NCBI GenBank assembly: GCA_020747015.1
Contig: JAGTJM010000031.1
Location: 248,001-312,000, forward strand
Direction: 5' to 3'
Length of the DNA: 64,000 bases
DNA from: Pyrenochaeta sp. MPI-SDFR-AT-0127
Taxonomy: Eukaryota > Ascomycota > Dothideomycetes > Pleosporales > Cucurbitariaceae
Under the pieces are notes generated by a model. That model had not been told where the DNA came from, ran no database searches, and saw only the letters and a program-made list of their open reading frames with translations. Below are positions 44,554 through 55,824 of the stretch, piece by piece (the first letter of the stretch is position 1; each line of letters begins with the position of its first letter). A program made the position numbers and the translations under genes.

Positions 44554-47500
44554 CTAGTGAAGTCTTCCAGCGCTGTCCCTGGCCGGCTGTCCATCAACGT
44601 TGCCTGTCAATTCAGCAACTCGAGCCTTGATACGGGCAACACGACTCTCAATCGTTTCTTCGCCGCTCGTCTCACCCTCATCGGTCCGCTGGCTCTGGCT
44701 CTGGCTTCGACTGCGACGAGATTGCTCTTCACTAAGCCTAGCCGCACGCTCGGCCGCGTTCTTCCTGATCTGCGCCCATCGATCTTGCGAAGGCGACACA
44801 TGTCTGGTGAGCTCGACAGACTCCTCAGATATGTCGTCCCTCTGTTGCCGGGTGCGCTGTGTCGGTGTGACAGGGCTTGGTTGCTCTGCGTACTGCGGAA
44901 TTTGGCGACGAGGAACCGATGGTGCAATAGCAGCCTCGTCGTCACTATCATCATCAGGGGCGAAAGCTGGCATATCTTCCATAGGACCTTGATCAAATCG
45001 TGAAAATGCTCGGTCTACTTCTTGCTGCGTCGCTGTGCTGCCGGGCACAGGAGGAGGGCTGGGCTTGCGAGAGTCTGACAACGCAGTTGAAGAAACGGCT
45101 GGGCTGCGCTCGAATTTTGGGGAGGGTGGCCTGTAGTGCTCTGCCTGCTCCTGGCTGTACGCTGGCGATGGTTCCCGAAGTTGAGGTTCGTGGTTCTCGA
45201 ATCGAGAAGTACTACGAGCAACGTCGGGCGCTTGTGTGTATAGTTCATCCTCAGGTTCAACTGGATGAGCAGTCTCCGTAGTGATAGGGGCTGGTACAGG
45301 GGCAGGTGTATCGGTTTTCTTTTTTCCAAAGAGTTTTCGGAACCCTCCTTCTTTCTTCTTCAGTTTGTTCGGCGGAGACTTCTTCTCGGGCACCCGAGGC
45401 TGCTCCTCGCTAGGGCGAATTTTGCTTTGAGGGGCAACGACGGCCTTTCGCTCAGGTACGGCCTTCCTCAGCGCAGGATGCTGGTCCCCAGTCTCTGCTG
45501 CAGGGAAAGTCTTATCCTCAGGGGCGGGAAGTGGTGTTTGGGTAGGCGAGTCATTTGGCCATGGCACTCGGGTTGCGGATGAGGACTCAGCAGGTGGCGT
45601 AACATTGGTTGCAATGCGAGCAGGAGAGCGCGACTCGACCCTCTTCGTGCTGGGTGCATCAGTTGCGGACTTTGGCAATGCTGGCAAGTCGCGATTGGCA
45701 ACCTCCGGGGACAGAGGCGAAGCGCGACCATTAGTAGACGTCAGAAGGTTGTCTCTTGAGCCTTTCCCGGCACCAACATCCCCCAGATACTGTGCGCGAA
45801 GCGCATCACGATCCAGTGCAGCCTCGCCAAACTTCTTGTCCCATTTCATAGCCGGACCCGCCTCGCTTAGAAGATGTGGTTGCAGTGTCAGCACGCTATT
45901 CGTCTTAACAGAGGTCGTTTCATCCAGACGCGCTCGACGCTGAGCAAGCTTCTCTGCGTCCTTCTGATCTCTCTCATTCTGCGCTAACCTTGCAGCCGCA
46001 GCCTGAATTCTAGCGTGTTGGTCTGGCCCAATGCTTGTCTTACTCATAGGAGTATTCGTCGTGGTGCGATTGTATGGCTCCTTGGATGTTGAGGTTGGCT
46101 TCTTTCCGGTCGACTTTCGCCGTCCAAGTCGGCCGCGTCTCGTGAAACTGAACTTGGACTTTTTCTCTGCAATATAAGCGCCTTCCTCGGGTCCAGGAGA
46201 TGCACCTTTGACTTGCTCCTCCATAACAAGCCACTTTGCGCCCGGTATCCGAGTTTCAATCAAAGTGCACCTGCCGAACGCTGCCTTGCGATCTATTGTT
46301 TCCTCGCTGGCCAAACTAATCATCCACACCCACCAAAACGTCTCATCAAGATCAAACTGGGTGATGCTGGCAAGCTCACCAGGCTCAAGATCCTCCTCGA
46401 CCAGCCCATTCCGTACGTGTGACTGCGAACTGTGCACGCGGGCAGTCTCCCCAAGCGGGGGGAGCTTTTGTGTCGGTAGTAACAGAGTAGTTGGTGAGGT
46501 GTGGTTTCCCTCATCAGCAAATCCAGACGAGAGAAAATCCGCCCATGAAGGGGTTGTAGGGCGACCGTAGTCGGTGGTCTTTGAGCGGGGTCCAGACCTA
46601 ATGCTAGAGAATTCCCGAGTTCCGCCAGGATGAGACGTTCCGTTGATACTGCTTGCAGAGCTATCGAGAATACCAGAGAAGCCAAAGTCTTCGAAACGGG
46701 ACCATGATGGATCAGGCGTTCTCGCCTCGGGTGAAACGACGGATTGGTTGGTGGTTGCTATACAATCGAGTACTCTGCGACACTCATCAGTCAATGCTCT
46801 TACAGTATCTTCATACGCAGAGAATTGCTGCAGGGCCGCATCATCGTCACGATATTCAAAGTTCTTGGCTCGGCGCAGCAACGAGAAAGGCGTGGGCGAG
46901 ACGGAGTCTACAATCATGACCACCTTGGTCGTGCGCGTTTGCATCAAGGATGGCGGTTGCGGCGGGTACTCGGTTTGGGAGAGCAGTGCTTGTAGAGAGC
47001 GTGGGAGAGTGGAGATGCCACCAATGGTGTTTAAGTCTGGAGAAAGCGATCTGAGGTAGGCGAAGAACAAATGGCTTGCAGCATCTGCGGCTCTGCGAAG
47101 TTGTCAGTACATCGTTGCAACATTTACCGAGAGCATAAGCATACTTCTCCCACGTGCGATACCCTCCGTCGAAGCCTTTTCCGTCTTCGACGAATTCAAA
47201 AGCCCACCATCCCGCCAATCTTGAGAGTTTTCTGCCTCCCATGCCATTGCTCTTGCCTCTTGCCGCTACGGCAGACAGCAGATCGAAAAAGTCGAATATG
47301 ATGCGTTTGCGAGCGTCCGACTCGACGCTGATTGGGATGAATGTGTCAAAGGCGTGTCGGGCGAGGTTGGAATCTTCACAGCATATCAGCAGGTCTGGAT
47401 AAGGTCCACAGTTTTGCATATTGACTTACCGGACTCGCCAATTCGGAAGAGCTCGTATGCGTCCCATGTTACTACGCCGCCTGGTAATCTACTCCAGCAC

Positions 47501-48003
47501 CATTTCATGATGCTGCATAATGTCTATGTGTGGTGTCAGCCGTGGCATTGTTGGGGGGGGGGGGGGTAGGAAAAGCTGAGTCGCAGGGCTTACCAAGGGC
47601 TCAGTGAGGCGCAATTCTTGTGCCAGACCCTCACCCGTATACTGCCGGGTGCCATCGTATGCGGCCCTGAAGAAGTTGCGGACAAAATTGCGAGAGGCAC
47701 TGGTATCGGAAGTGGGGCGGAAGGGCAGGAGCATGAAGGGCATGTCCAGGGCTGTTGCTAGTCAGCAATGGCAGTTTAGAGGGCAATTTGGGCTGCAGAC
47801 GCGCCTCTTGACTTCATCTCTTGGGTGCAGACATGTATGAGCTCTTGGATCTCCTCTGGCGCGACATCTTTGCGCGACCATGAGTCTTCCCAGCGTGGCT
47901 TGGGGGGTGCGACGGCCTCGCTGCCATCGGTGGCGTACTTGCCCGCCTTGGAAGCAGAGCGTGGCCCGTCCTTGGACTTGAAGACATTCTTGAAGAAGGG
48001 CAT
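44554..48003 (-). CDS. Msb1/Mug8-domain morphogenesis protein (Rho-GAP-like)
   Basis: Five exons on the minus strand: 48003-47805, 47751-47594, 47523-47430, 47373-47145 and 47092-44554, giving 1072 residues. The start MPFFKNVFKSKDGPR and the run WEDSWSRKDVAPEEIQELIH, MPFMLLPFRPTSD, KWCWSRLPGGVVTWDAYELF and GGRKLSRLAGWWAFE are signatures of the fungal Msb1/Mug8 domain (residues 1 to about 430). This domain is related to Rho-GAPs and acts with Cdc42/Rho1 and Pkc1 in polarised growth. The remainder is disordered, Pro/Ser/Lys-rich, with a KKKEGGFRKLFGKKK patch that may bind membrane, and a coiled C-terminal end (IESRVARIKARVAELTGNV). Intron 1 appears to use a GC donor (GAG|GCGCGT). Intron 2 contains a G14 homopolymer on the plus strand (47553-47566). 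Confidence 0.9.
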
Positions 48004-49330
48004 GCTGGAAATGGCGCGGGGGAGAGCCTTAGGTCGAGCCCGGTTGCATTCGTTACCGGCAAAATATACGAGGACGGGAATGCGGCGAATTTGAGAGGGC
48101 GGCGCGGACGCAGGGACTGAGGGAGGGATTCAAATGCGAGTGCCTGCGCAAGCGGTGCGGTCGGGGAGCAGAAGGCCTCGCTCTGGAAACTTTCAAAGAG
48201 CCCGCAGCAATTGCTAGGTAAAAAGGAGAAGTGTGAGGCAGATGTCCTCAGGCAGCGTCTCCTTTGGGACTGAAGCGAAATAAGTCCCAATGAAGGTCCA
48301 ATAAGTGGACGATCCCTGCCTGCCAAGACAACCTTAAAGCTGGCTGGTGGCTCATTCTTTGGACACCTGCAGCCCGCAATTCCTTCACTCTTTATCTCTT
48401 CGTATCGATACCCTGGCTCGCCAGCACACCCGGAGCCCGGCACTCGAGCAGCCTCACGCTAGGGCCGGCTGTTGCGCGCGTCCAATTGGTGCTCCACGGG
48501 CGATGCGTTGTCCACGTCGCGTCACTTCTCACCGCGTATCAGAAGAGGACGTGTTGCCAGTTGGCATGGCCCTGCGCATCACCCTGCATCACCTGCATTC
48601 AACCCACCTCCCACGCATGAACCTCGCGCCACTCTTCCCCTCCCGTATTGATCTACAAACAGCCAGCAGTGACATCAACTCAATCCACCCAGTTTTTGTT
48701 TTCGCCGGTTCAATGACTCCTCGCCACATTCTCCTCCATCGATATGCAGATCAGTTTCAGCGCCACCAATGTAGCGCAAGTCGAAAACCAAGGGAGATGT
48801 TTGAATTTGTGCTTTGCTGTGCCATGGATTGCGTGTGAATCCATTGTCTTATGTGCTCCAGGCTGGCCGGTACACTCAGGTTGTCGCCCTCTCAATATCC
48901 AGGGGGTGCCTCACCATGTAGACGTCGATGAGCTGCGCTACTGGTTCGTGAAACCCAACCATGGGTGTGTCTATGCCGAATTTTGAAACAGGAAAAGTAA
49001 TTTGAGAATCCATAATTTCCGGCTTCTGAACAGCTTGGTTCAATAGTTAGCCACAACCAAGTTTGGTACGAACAGAATTGCAAATACGGCAGTGCTTTGC
49101 AGCATATGCCATACGACCAGGATGCACCTGTCTCGATGGAACATGCTCTTGACGAGCGTTTCTGATGCGGCACTGAAGCCCGTGATCATGGAGCCGAACC
49201 CTCCGGATGATGATAAGCAAGTTGAGATTCTATGACTTGCTTCTGGGTTGGTGATAGCTTTCGCCTGAGACGCGTCAACAGGCCCTGATAGTCCTGCTGG
49301 AGCGAGTGCAGGAAGTGTAAGGCTCGTCAC
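48004..49330. other. Divergent upstream region, no gene seen
   Basis: About 1.3 kb between the start of the Msb1-domain gene (minus) and the coiled-coil gene (plus). A 163-codon plus frame at 48347-48838 has no motif and appears to be chance. Likely promoters for both genes. Confidence 0.35.
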
Positions 49331-50923
49331 ATGACTTCGCGATCTGCGCTAGAGGAGCGTACTAAACCCGATTACTTTGGCTCTGAAGCAGCCCAATTTC
49401 CCGCTGCACCGAGCCTAACAACACGTCTACTCAAAATAGCCGCTCTCGCCAGCTGCTCTGAGTTAGCGCGACTTCTAGAAAACCAGTCTCAAGGTCCATG
49501 CCTCTGTCAAGGCAGCCAAAATTCGTTTCGCACCGAAGAGTGGGGTATAAACAGACATCTGACAGATATGCCCGCCCAGACAGCCTGCCCAATACATGAT
49601 GTCGACAGAGCGCTCGCATCCTACATCAATTGCCGCGAGGACACGCTCAGAATCCGCCGGACCCTGTCCAAGTACTTGGTGTCTTCCCTCAGGCCTGTCA
49701 ATACTGCAACCCAGAGTGAGCATTTGAACCATGAGTGCCCACAAAACCTTTCTGCTGTCAACACCAACCCTCCCGGCCTGAAAGGCTCCCGCCTAGAATA
49801 TCTGCAAGCTCTTCGAGCGAAGACTCAAGCACAGGCACGACATCGCGAGCTTCAGGCTTCGCTCGAGGAACTGCGGAATCGCCACGTTGATGAGAACCCC
49901 ACTCAGCCTGAGTCGGAGTACGACAATGAGATTGCACGAGGCCATGTTGCCCTTCTTCGGCAGCGCCGTCGATTTGCGGAGCTCCAAGTTGTTCAGGATT
50001 CTCTGGACAAATTGCTCAGTGCAAAGCCATCCCATACCACTCTAGATCCAAAAGTGCTGGTAAAAGACGCTATCGGCGAGCAGCCTGATCTGCCTGCAGA
50101 AAGACTAGAACAGCTCTCTCAGGCCCAAAATGACCAGACACACATCTTCAAATTAAAACAAGAGGTTCTGGAAGCAAGAGCCTGCATGGAGCGTGCACAA
50201 GCATCAAGGGAGAAGGCCCAGAACGAGTCTCGAGAGGTGCCAGCCTTACAAAGTCAGGTCTACGCGCTGGAACGCGCGAGAGATGAGATTGTGGAATGGG
50301 TTCAAGGCGAACTAGCCAAGCTGGAGGAGGATTCTATCTTCCTGGAAGATGGTTCGCCAATCAAACGCCCCTCAAATAGTACTGGCCCTGTGGACCTCGC
50401 GGCCGCAGAGACTCAAATCCGGGAATCATATAACCAGTATACATCTTCTCGAGCAAGCCTAATTGAGGCTCATATAAGCCTTCAGCAGCCTCTCCAGATA
50501 CAGACAGATGCTGAAATGCAGAAAGCTTCTGCTCCCGCGACCGGCAAGGCACGCGATACGTCCAAATCAATCATGCCGGTCACCAAGCTGCTTCCCTATC
50601 TCCCCCATCTCACCCAGAGCGCCAATATTGAACGATCACTGCTGCAGCAGTCCGTCTATCTGCAAACACAAATCGCATCTGCAGATCGAGAAATAGAGGA
50701 AGCGCTGCTGCGTCTCTCTGGCGAAAGCCATCTTCTTCCAGCAGGCACAAAGGATATCCCAGCTTGGGGTAAGGCAGCTAAGGAAGCAGAAGTGGCCACA
50801 GAAGAGTCCGTGAGAGAACATCTAGGGGCGATTCGGCAGGAAATGAGTAGTGTGAGTGCGATTGTAGAGCTCTGCTCGCTACAGAGTGCGGTTTTGATGT
50901 CAACACAAGAGAATAAAAAATGA
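49331..50923 (+). CDS. Coiled-coil protein of unknown function
   Basis: Single exon, 530 residues. The N-terminus is globular-looking (TTRLLKIAALASCSELARLLENQ; CPIHDVDRALASYINCRED). Long charged helices follow (LEYLQALRAKTQAQARHRELQASLEELR, LLRQRRRFAELQVVQDSLDKLL, LEARACMERAQASREKAQNE and ERSLLQQSVYLQTQIASADREIEEALLRL), predicting extended coiled coils. Heptad-rich architecture with a small N-terminal head is found in spindle, augmin and kinetochore subunits, but no diagnostic motif allows a name; that idea is inference only. No signal peptide or membrane segment is present. Confidence 0.8.
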   Translation: MTSRSALEERTKPDYFGSEAAQFPAAPSLTTRLLKIAALASCSELARLLENQSQGPCLCQGSQNSFRTEEWGINRHLTDMPAQTACPIHDVDRALASYINCREDTLRIRRTLSKYLVSSLRPVNTATQSEHLNHECPQNLSAVNTNPPGLKGSRLEYLQALRAKTQAQARHRELQASLEELRNRHVDENPTQPESEYDNEIARGHVALLRQRRRFAELQVVQDSLDKLLSAKPSHTTLDPKVLVKDAIGEQPDLPAERLEQLSQAQNDQTHIFKLKQEVLEARACMERAQASREKAQNESREVPALQSQVYALERARDEIVEWVQGELAKLEEDSIFLEDGSPIKRPSNSTGPVDLAAAETQIRESYNQYTSSRASLIEAHISLQQPLQIQTDAEMQKASAPATGKARDTSKSIMPVTKLLPYLPHLTQSANIERSLLQQSVYLQTQIASADREIEEALLRLSGESHLLPAGTKDIPAWGKAAKEAEVATEESVREHLGAIRQEMSSVSAIVELCSLQSAVLMSTQENKK

Positions 50924-53900
50924 CAGCAAGTTCTCTCTGCAACTGAAGGAAACTACATGAAAGTTAACCCTTTGGTGTGGCCATTCGTCACCCACCCTTG
51001 ATGTTGCCTTCTGATACCATACATGCTCATAAGCTAATTGTAGTCTGATGTAGAGAAGGGAATGACTTTGTGGTCTGACATGCTAATTACCCAAGCATGG
51101 GACTTTCTAATCCTAGAATCAAGCTCCATCATGTGTAGCTGCCCAATACAACCGAAATTGTGCTCTAGGTTTTCGTACGGATACGGACCTTGGATGCACG
51201 GGTGGGCGTTTGGTTGTTGATGAGCATTTTTGGAGCGACACTTCACACGAGATTCCATTGCATTGTTAGACAATACAAATGCGGAAGGGCGTTCATTGGT
51301 AATAGATGTAAACTCGTGACAGGATGATTATAAGGTAAAGTCAGTCGCAGTGTCAAGTGCCTAGCGACGGAGAAATCTTGACGCAGCCCAGCATTGCAGG
51401 CTCTTATAAGCCCACGATCAGCATGGAAAACATGACAATATCCTCTCTCCATGTGGTGGCGACTCCTCTAGGGTCTGTATATAAGAGAATGTGAGACGAA
51501 ATCCAATCGTGGATTTTTGAGAACGGTTAGTCCACTGCCGGGGAAAGGGCAATTGAAGGTGACTGGTCTGCTGGGGGTGAAGTGCATGAGATGAGACGGG
51601 CCGATATCGTTCTTGGGAAAAAATCGATTGATGAGCGGAGCTTATTGTGTAAGTCAGTAATTAGACCTTGTTATCTCTTCGAGACACTTGTTGCAATACA
51701 AGCTTCGCTAGGAATAAGAACGAGGCTGGGTCATGTCTTGGTTGATTTCGATAACTTTCTTCATATACAGGGCCCATAGAAGAGTCCTCAAAACTGAAGA
51801 ATATCTAACAGTCCAACCTACCCAGTTGTCCGGATTGCCTACGGCTTGTTCACCGTGGCCCATAGCTCAGCAAGCGTCTCGGCCAAACCCTTTCATGACG
51901 AAGCTGACCGTCAGTTTGGCAGCCTAATGAGGAGTTACGTTGTGTATGGGGCTGTCATTGGGCCGAGAGAGCTTGCCGGCATAGATGCCGTCTTCATAGT
52001 CATTTACCACATAGTCGATCATGACCAACATAATGGGCAGTGTCTGTAGCAACGATACTCCAGATTTCCCCAACAACCGTCAGTAGATATTATCTAAACC
52101 TAATAGCTCAACTCGCACAAATTATACTTTTTTGCCCTGAAGTAAAACAATGGTACAAATGCTCGGGATGACGATCTAACGGCACTAGCTTGCACCTCGA
52201 ACACAACCGGCGGGAGGATATAATGTGCAGCGGTGCGTGCTAGCCGAAAAACTCTGGATCTATAAGCTGTATGATATCAAGAATAGAGCAATAAAACCTA
52301 CAGGGTATTCTCTCGTGTGCCTGCACTGTGAGAAAAAGTACCTTTTGAATCTTCATTTCCATAAGACAAGTCTCCTCACGGTATGGAAGAGGACGAGGGT
52401 AATGACGATACTCTGAAAAGCATGGCCAGCGACTTGACTAGAAAAAAGTCCAAGCACAATTGAACAGCTATGATTGATGGTCCTCGGTGGAGTAGAGTGA
52501 TTGTTAGTGACACTACTAGGGCAACGATTCTTCCGAGGCAAATAGCTGTGCCGAAACTGTTGGTAATATTGTGCCTAGAACTGAAAATAAAGTGGCTGCA
52601 ATCTAAAGGCATACCATGATTGTAAGAACATACTGTGTACGGAAAGCCCAACAGTTCGCCCAATATCTTCTCAGTCTTGATTTCCTAGCTTCAGTCACGC
52701 TATTGACTGGCAATGTCGCTTTCAGGAGAGTCATGTCGCCAATATCTCAATATTTGACCTCAGTACATTGAAAAGGCTCCTGGTGCCGATATTGAAACTG
52801 ATTTGATGTCACGAAGTGATCATAATCAAGTCTAGAAAGGAGAGTTGAAAAAGTTTTCTACGAGATTGGTTCATAGCTTTAATTGCTCCATACAGACGAA
52901 TACGGAGTTTGTAAGAGGAAATGGGAAGTGAAATATTCGGGTTGGAGATCTTCGAACAGGAAAGTTATTGACCTCGGGATGCAGAGACAAACAAAAGGGA
53001 GGCTATGGGTATGAATTCCATCTTAAGGATGAAAGGTAATTCTGCTCGGGCAGATGAAATGAGCGCCTCAAAGAGGAACATCACAAATACAGTCAGAGGC
53101 GACAGAAGCGGCGGATATAGCGATTCAAACCAAATATCTCCTTCTCTACAGTCCTTCTCCGCACTATGGCCGTCGTAAGGCGTAAGGCTGGTGTGAATTC
53201 GAGCAGATATAATCCCGAACATCATCATGTCAAGAAGAATGGCAAGACGCTAAATCTCTCGGTTGAAAACCTGCATCTTTCATTTCGTGCTCAGGATACA
53301 ATATCTGGGGACGAAAGTGAGGGGCGGGCATCATTGAAGCAACTGCTATCCTCTTGAGCTTTTTTTCAGTTGATTGGCAGGTCAAACTTAGCGCGGCGAC
53401 AAGTTTGTGTGCCTAAGACTACGAATAGGAGGACTTGAGAGAGCTGAAGGCTATCACAGGAGAAGCAAGGAACCCAGGAGTCGCATGAAGTTTTCATCAA
53501 AACCCAGAGTAAGGGCCATGACGTACAAAACTTGCCTCTTTGTGTGCGTGAAAAGAATGACTTCATGTGAATCCTTTCAGTGTTAGAAGATTGGCAGATC
53601 TAGGGCTATGGAGATTAGGGTGAGGACGAGTGAAGCCTACTTGCTCAGTGCAGACTGGAGCTGAATCGTTTGATCACGGACCCGGCCAATATGTCGCTTA
53701 GGCTTGCATTCTTATGCTCTTGAGGGACCCTATTTGCTTTTCCGATATTCTCATGTCGTTTCGCATGTTTCGTCTTTGCATCGAGCTCCAAGCTCAAGCT
53801 TGGCCTCATCAAATGGCCACGGCACGGAACCATGGTCCTGAATTGGTGTATGCACGTTCCAGCAAGCTTCTATGTGTCGCTATTGCGATTCTATTGGCCT

Positions 53901-55824
53901 GGAATAGTAGAACATGTGGGCGCGTCCCGACGAGCTTGAGTTGCTTGCGCCACCTCTTCGTATCGGTCATCGCCCTGATCGTACCTGAGAATCAAAACAC
54001 ATGACAAGATTTTACTCGATGATCTTCACGTCTTCGCCGTGGAGAGGGCCATCAAAGAGGACCAGGAACGGGTTTTTGAAAACGAAGATTTGATGGGATC
54101 GAGGCCAAGAGATGGAAACCGCCTCTATTGCTGCCCGTTCCACGATTCAGGCATCGTTTGCGCGCTATCCTTGGGGGACAAACCATGTTCGCTGCAAAAC
54201 ATACACTTTTCCATTACCTTATCTCTTATGTCAATGATGTTCTGGACTTTCAATGGTGGCCAATCGTTCGGACTTTGACCTGCTATAGCATGCAAGAAAA
54301 GCTGGTGGAGGTCATGGGCAAATATCGAGTAATGTCCAGCCCAAAGATGTGGACATAGTCTGACCCAAACCCAACGGTGAGCAGCAATACAATTCTCTCG
54401 TGACGACTGGCTGTCACAAACTGTAAGTTAGCCTAGATCGGAGTTATAGCTCCGCAAGGCAAACCTTTGCCCTCTCCACCTCACACTACTGGTCCTGCAG
54501 ACGCACAAGTACACCTGCACCTTGGTCCTTCCCGCGCCAGCAGATATGCACCGAAGAGACTGCATACGTCCTCCAAATTCACCTCACCATCAAATTAAAA
54601 ACTCGACAGAATGATTAACGTTATCTATCAAGGTCTTATATGCGAGGCGCAGCAGTCTTGCCGTTGGAAGGACTCCGCACGACATTGAGCGAGCCTCGTA
54701 TCTGTTGTGCACGCTAGAGGTGGTCTCAGCCTCACTTTGTTGGTTGCCTGAAATGCAAGCGAGCCTCAGGCAAGACTGTATGGAGAAAGAAGGCAACTTT
54801 GTTGACGTGTCAATTCAACGAGCCCAGTAATGCTCCCAACAAAATAGGTGTTCAAGCAGAGAAAGGGATTGGGTTTCGAAACGGACATGAGCTGGTTCGG
54901 AGGGCGGGGCAATCGGCGATCGATGGCTCGAACAATCAAACATTCAAGCAACCAATTGCCCTTCATGTTCCACTACTCCCAAGTGACAGACGTAGACGTG
55001 CAGGACATTCGAGACATGCATCGGATACAACGCCCATGAGGTCACCTTCACCGAACGTCTCGTTTCAGCCCTAGCGGGCGGCGCTTCTCTTCCTGAACTG
55101 TGCCTCCGACCTCCTGCGTCCTTGGATACCGCCACCACGTCTTCACCACAACAAAAGTCCCACGCACGGGAATAGAGTTCTCACTGCATCCGGTGAACGC
55201 TCCTCGTCTGGTCCCGGTCGGGGCCGTTTCCGCGGCAAGTATCTCAGCTTCTGTCGAGCTTGGGGATCCGCCACAGAGTCCTGCCTTATGGCTGTGCACA
55301 GGTGCATGGGTAAAGTATATTGCCCAGGTTTCGTAAGGCCCAAGTACAACGGCTGCATGTGGCCGATCTGTCTACTCGACCGAATGGAATGGCGAAACTT
55401 CATGTACTGCCGCCTACGGGAAGCGTGTCATGCACCAGCCTAGTCAGTATCGGGTGGGGGCTGAGACACCGCTCGGGAATGTGGCTATGGTCGTTGATAT
55501 CGCATGTTGGCAATGTGTCGAGCCACATGAAAGGTGTGGCTGCTTTTGCACTACAATTGTGCTGTTGTAGCAATGTGACAACACATTCAATTGAGGAGGG
55601 TTGTATGTTCAAAGTGCAAGTAAAAGTGGCTCGAGATGTAATCTCTGATATACAACTAAAAGCTGGCATGTCGATTGCCCAAGCATTCGATATATATTAC
55701 TGCGATCCTTCAAGACACAAATATGCTCAATACATTGTATGACAAACGCCGAAAGGGTATCCATTAGTCGTCATAGTATCATGATCTTTCAAGTATTCCA
55801 TTTTTTGCCGGTAATGCCCATTAT
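50924..55824. other. 4.9 kb region without a modelled gene
   Basis: This is the longest gene-free stretch of the window and is somewhat AT-richer than its flanks up to about 54.4 kb. Short minus-strand frames at 52376-52663 and 52965-53228 encode hydrophobic, membrane-like peptides (VALVVSLTITLLHRG; LTVFVMFLFEALISSA) that I could not join into a gene. At 54840-55400 GC content rises and fragments such as HEVTFTERLVSALAGG look protein-like but are broken by stops and phase changes. These may be gene relics. No transposase, reverse transcriptase or terminal repeat was recognised. Confidence 0.4.

Noticed and set aside
52376..53228. ABC-C transporter N-terminus on the minus strand
   Set aside because: Hydrophobic segments are suggestive, but their order does not match the family and no nucleotide-binding domain follows; kept only as an observation.
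55048..55403. Minus frames with plausible-looking peptides in the GC-rich patch
   Set aside because: The opposite strand is equally open and no splice model joins them; not called as genes.
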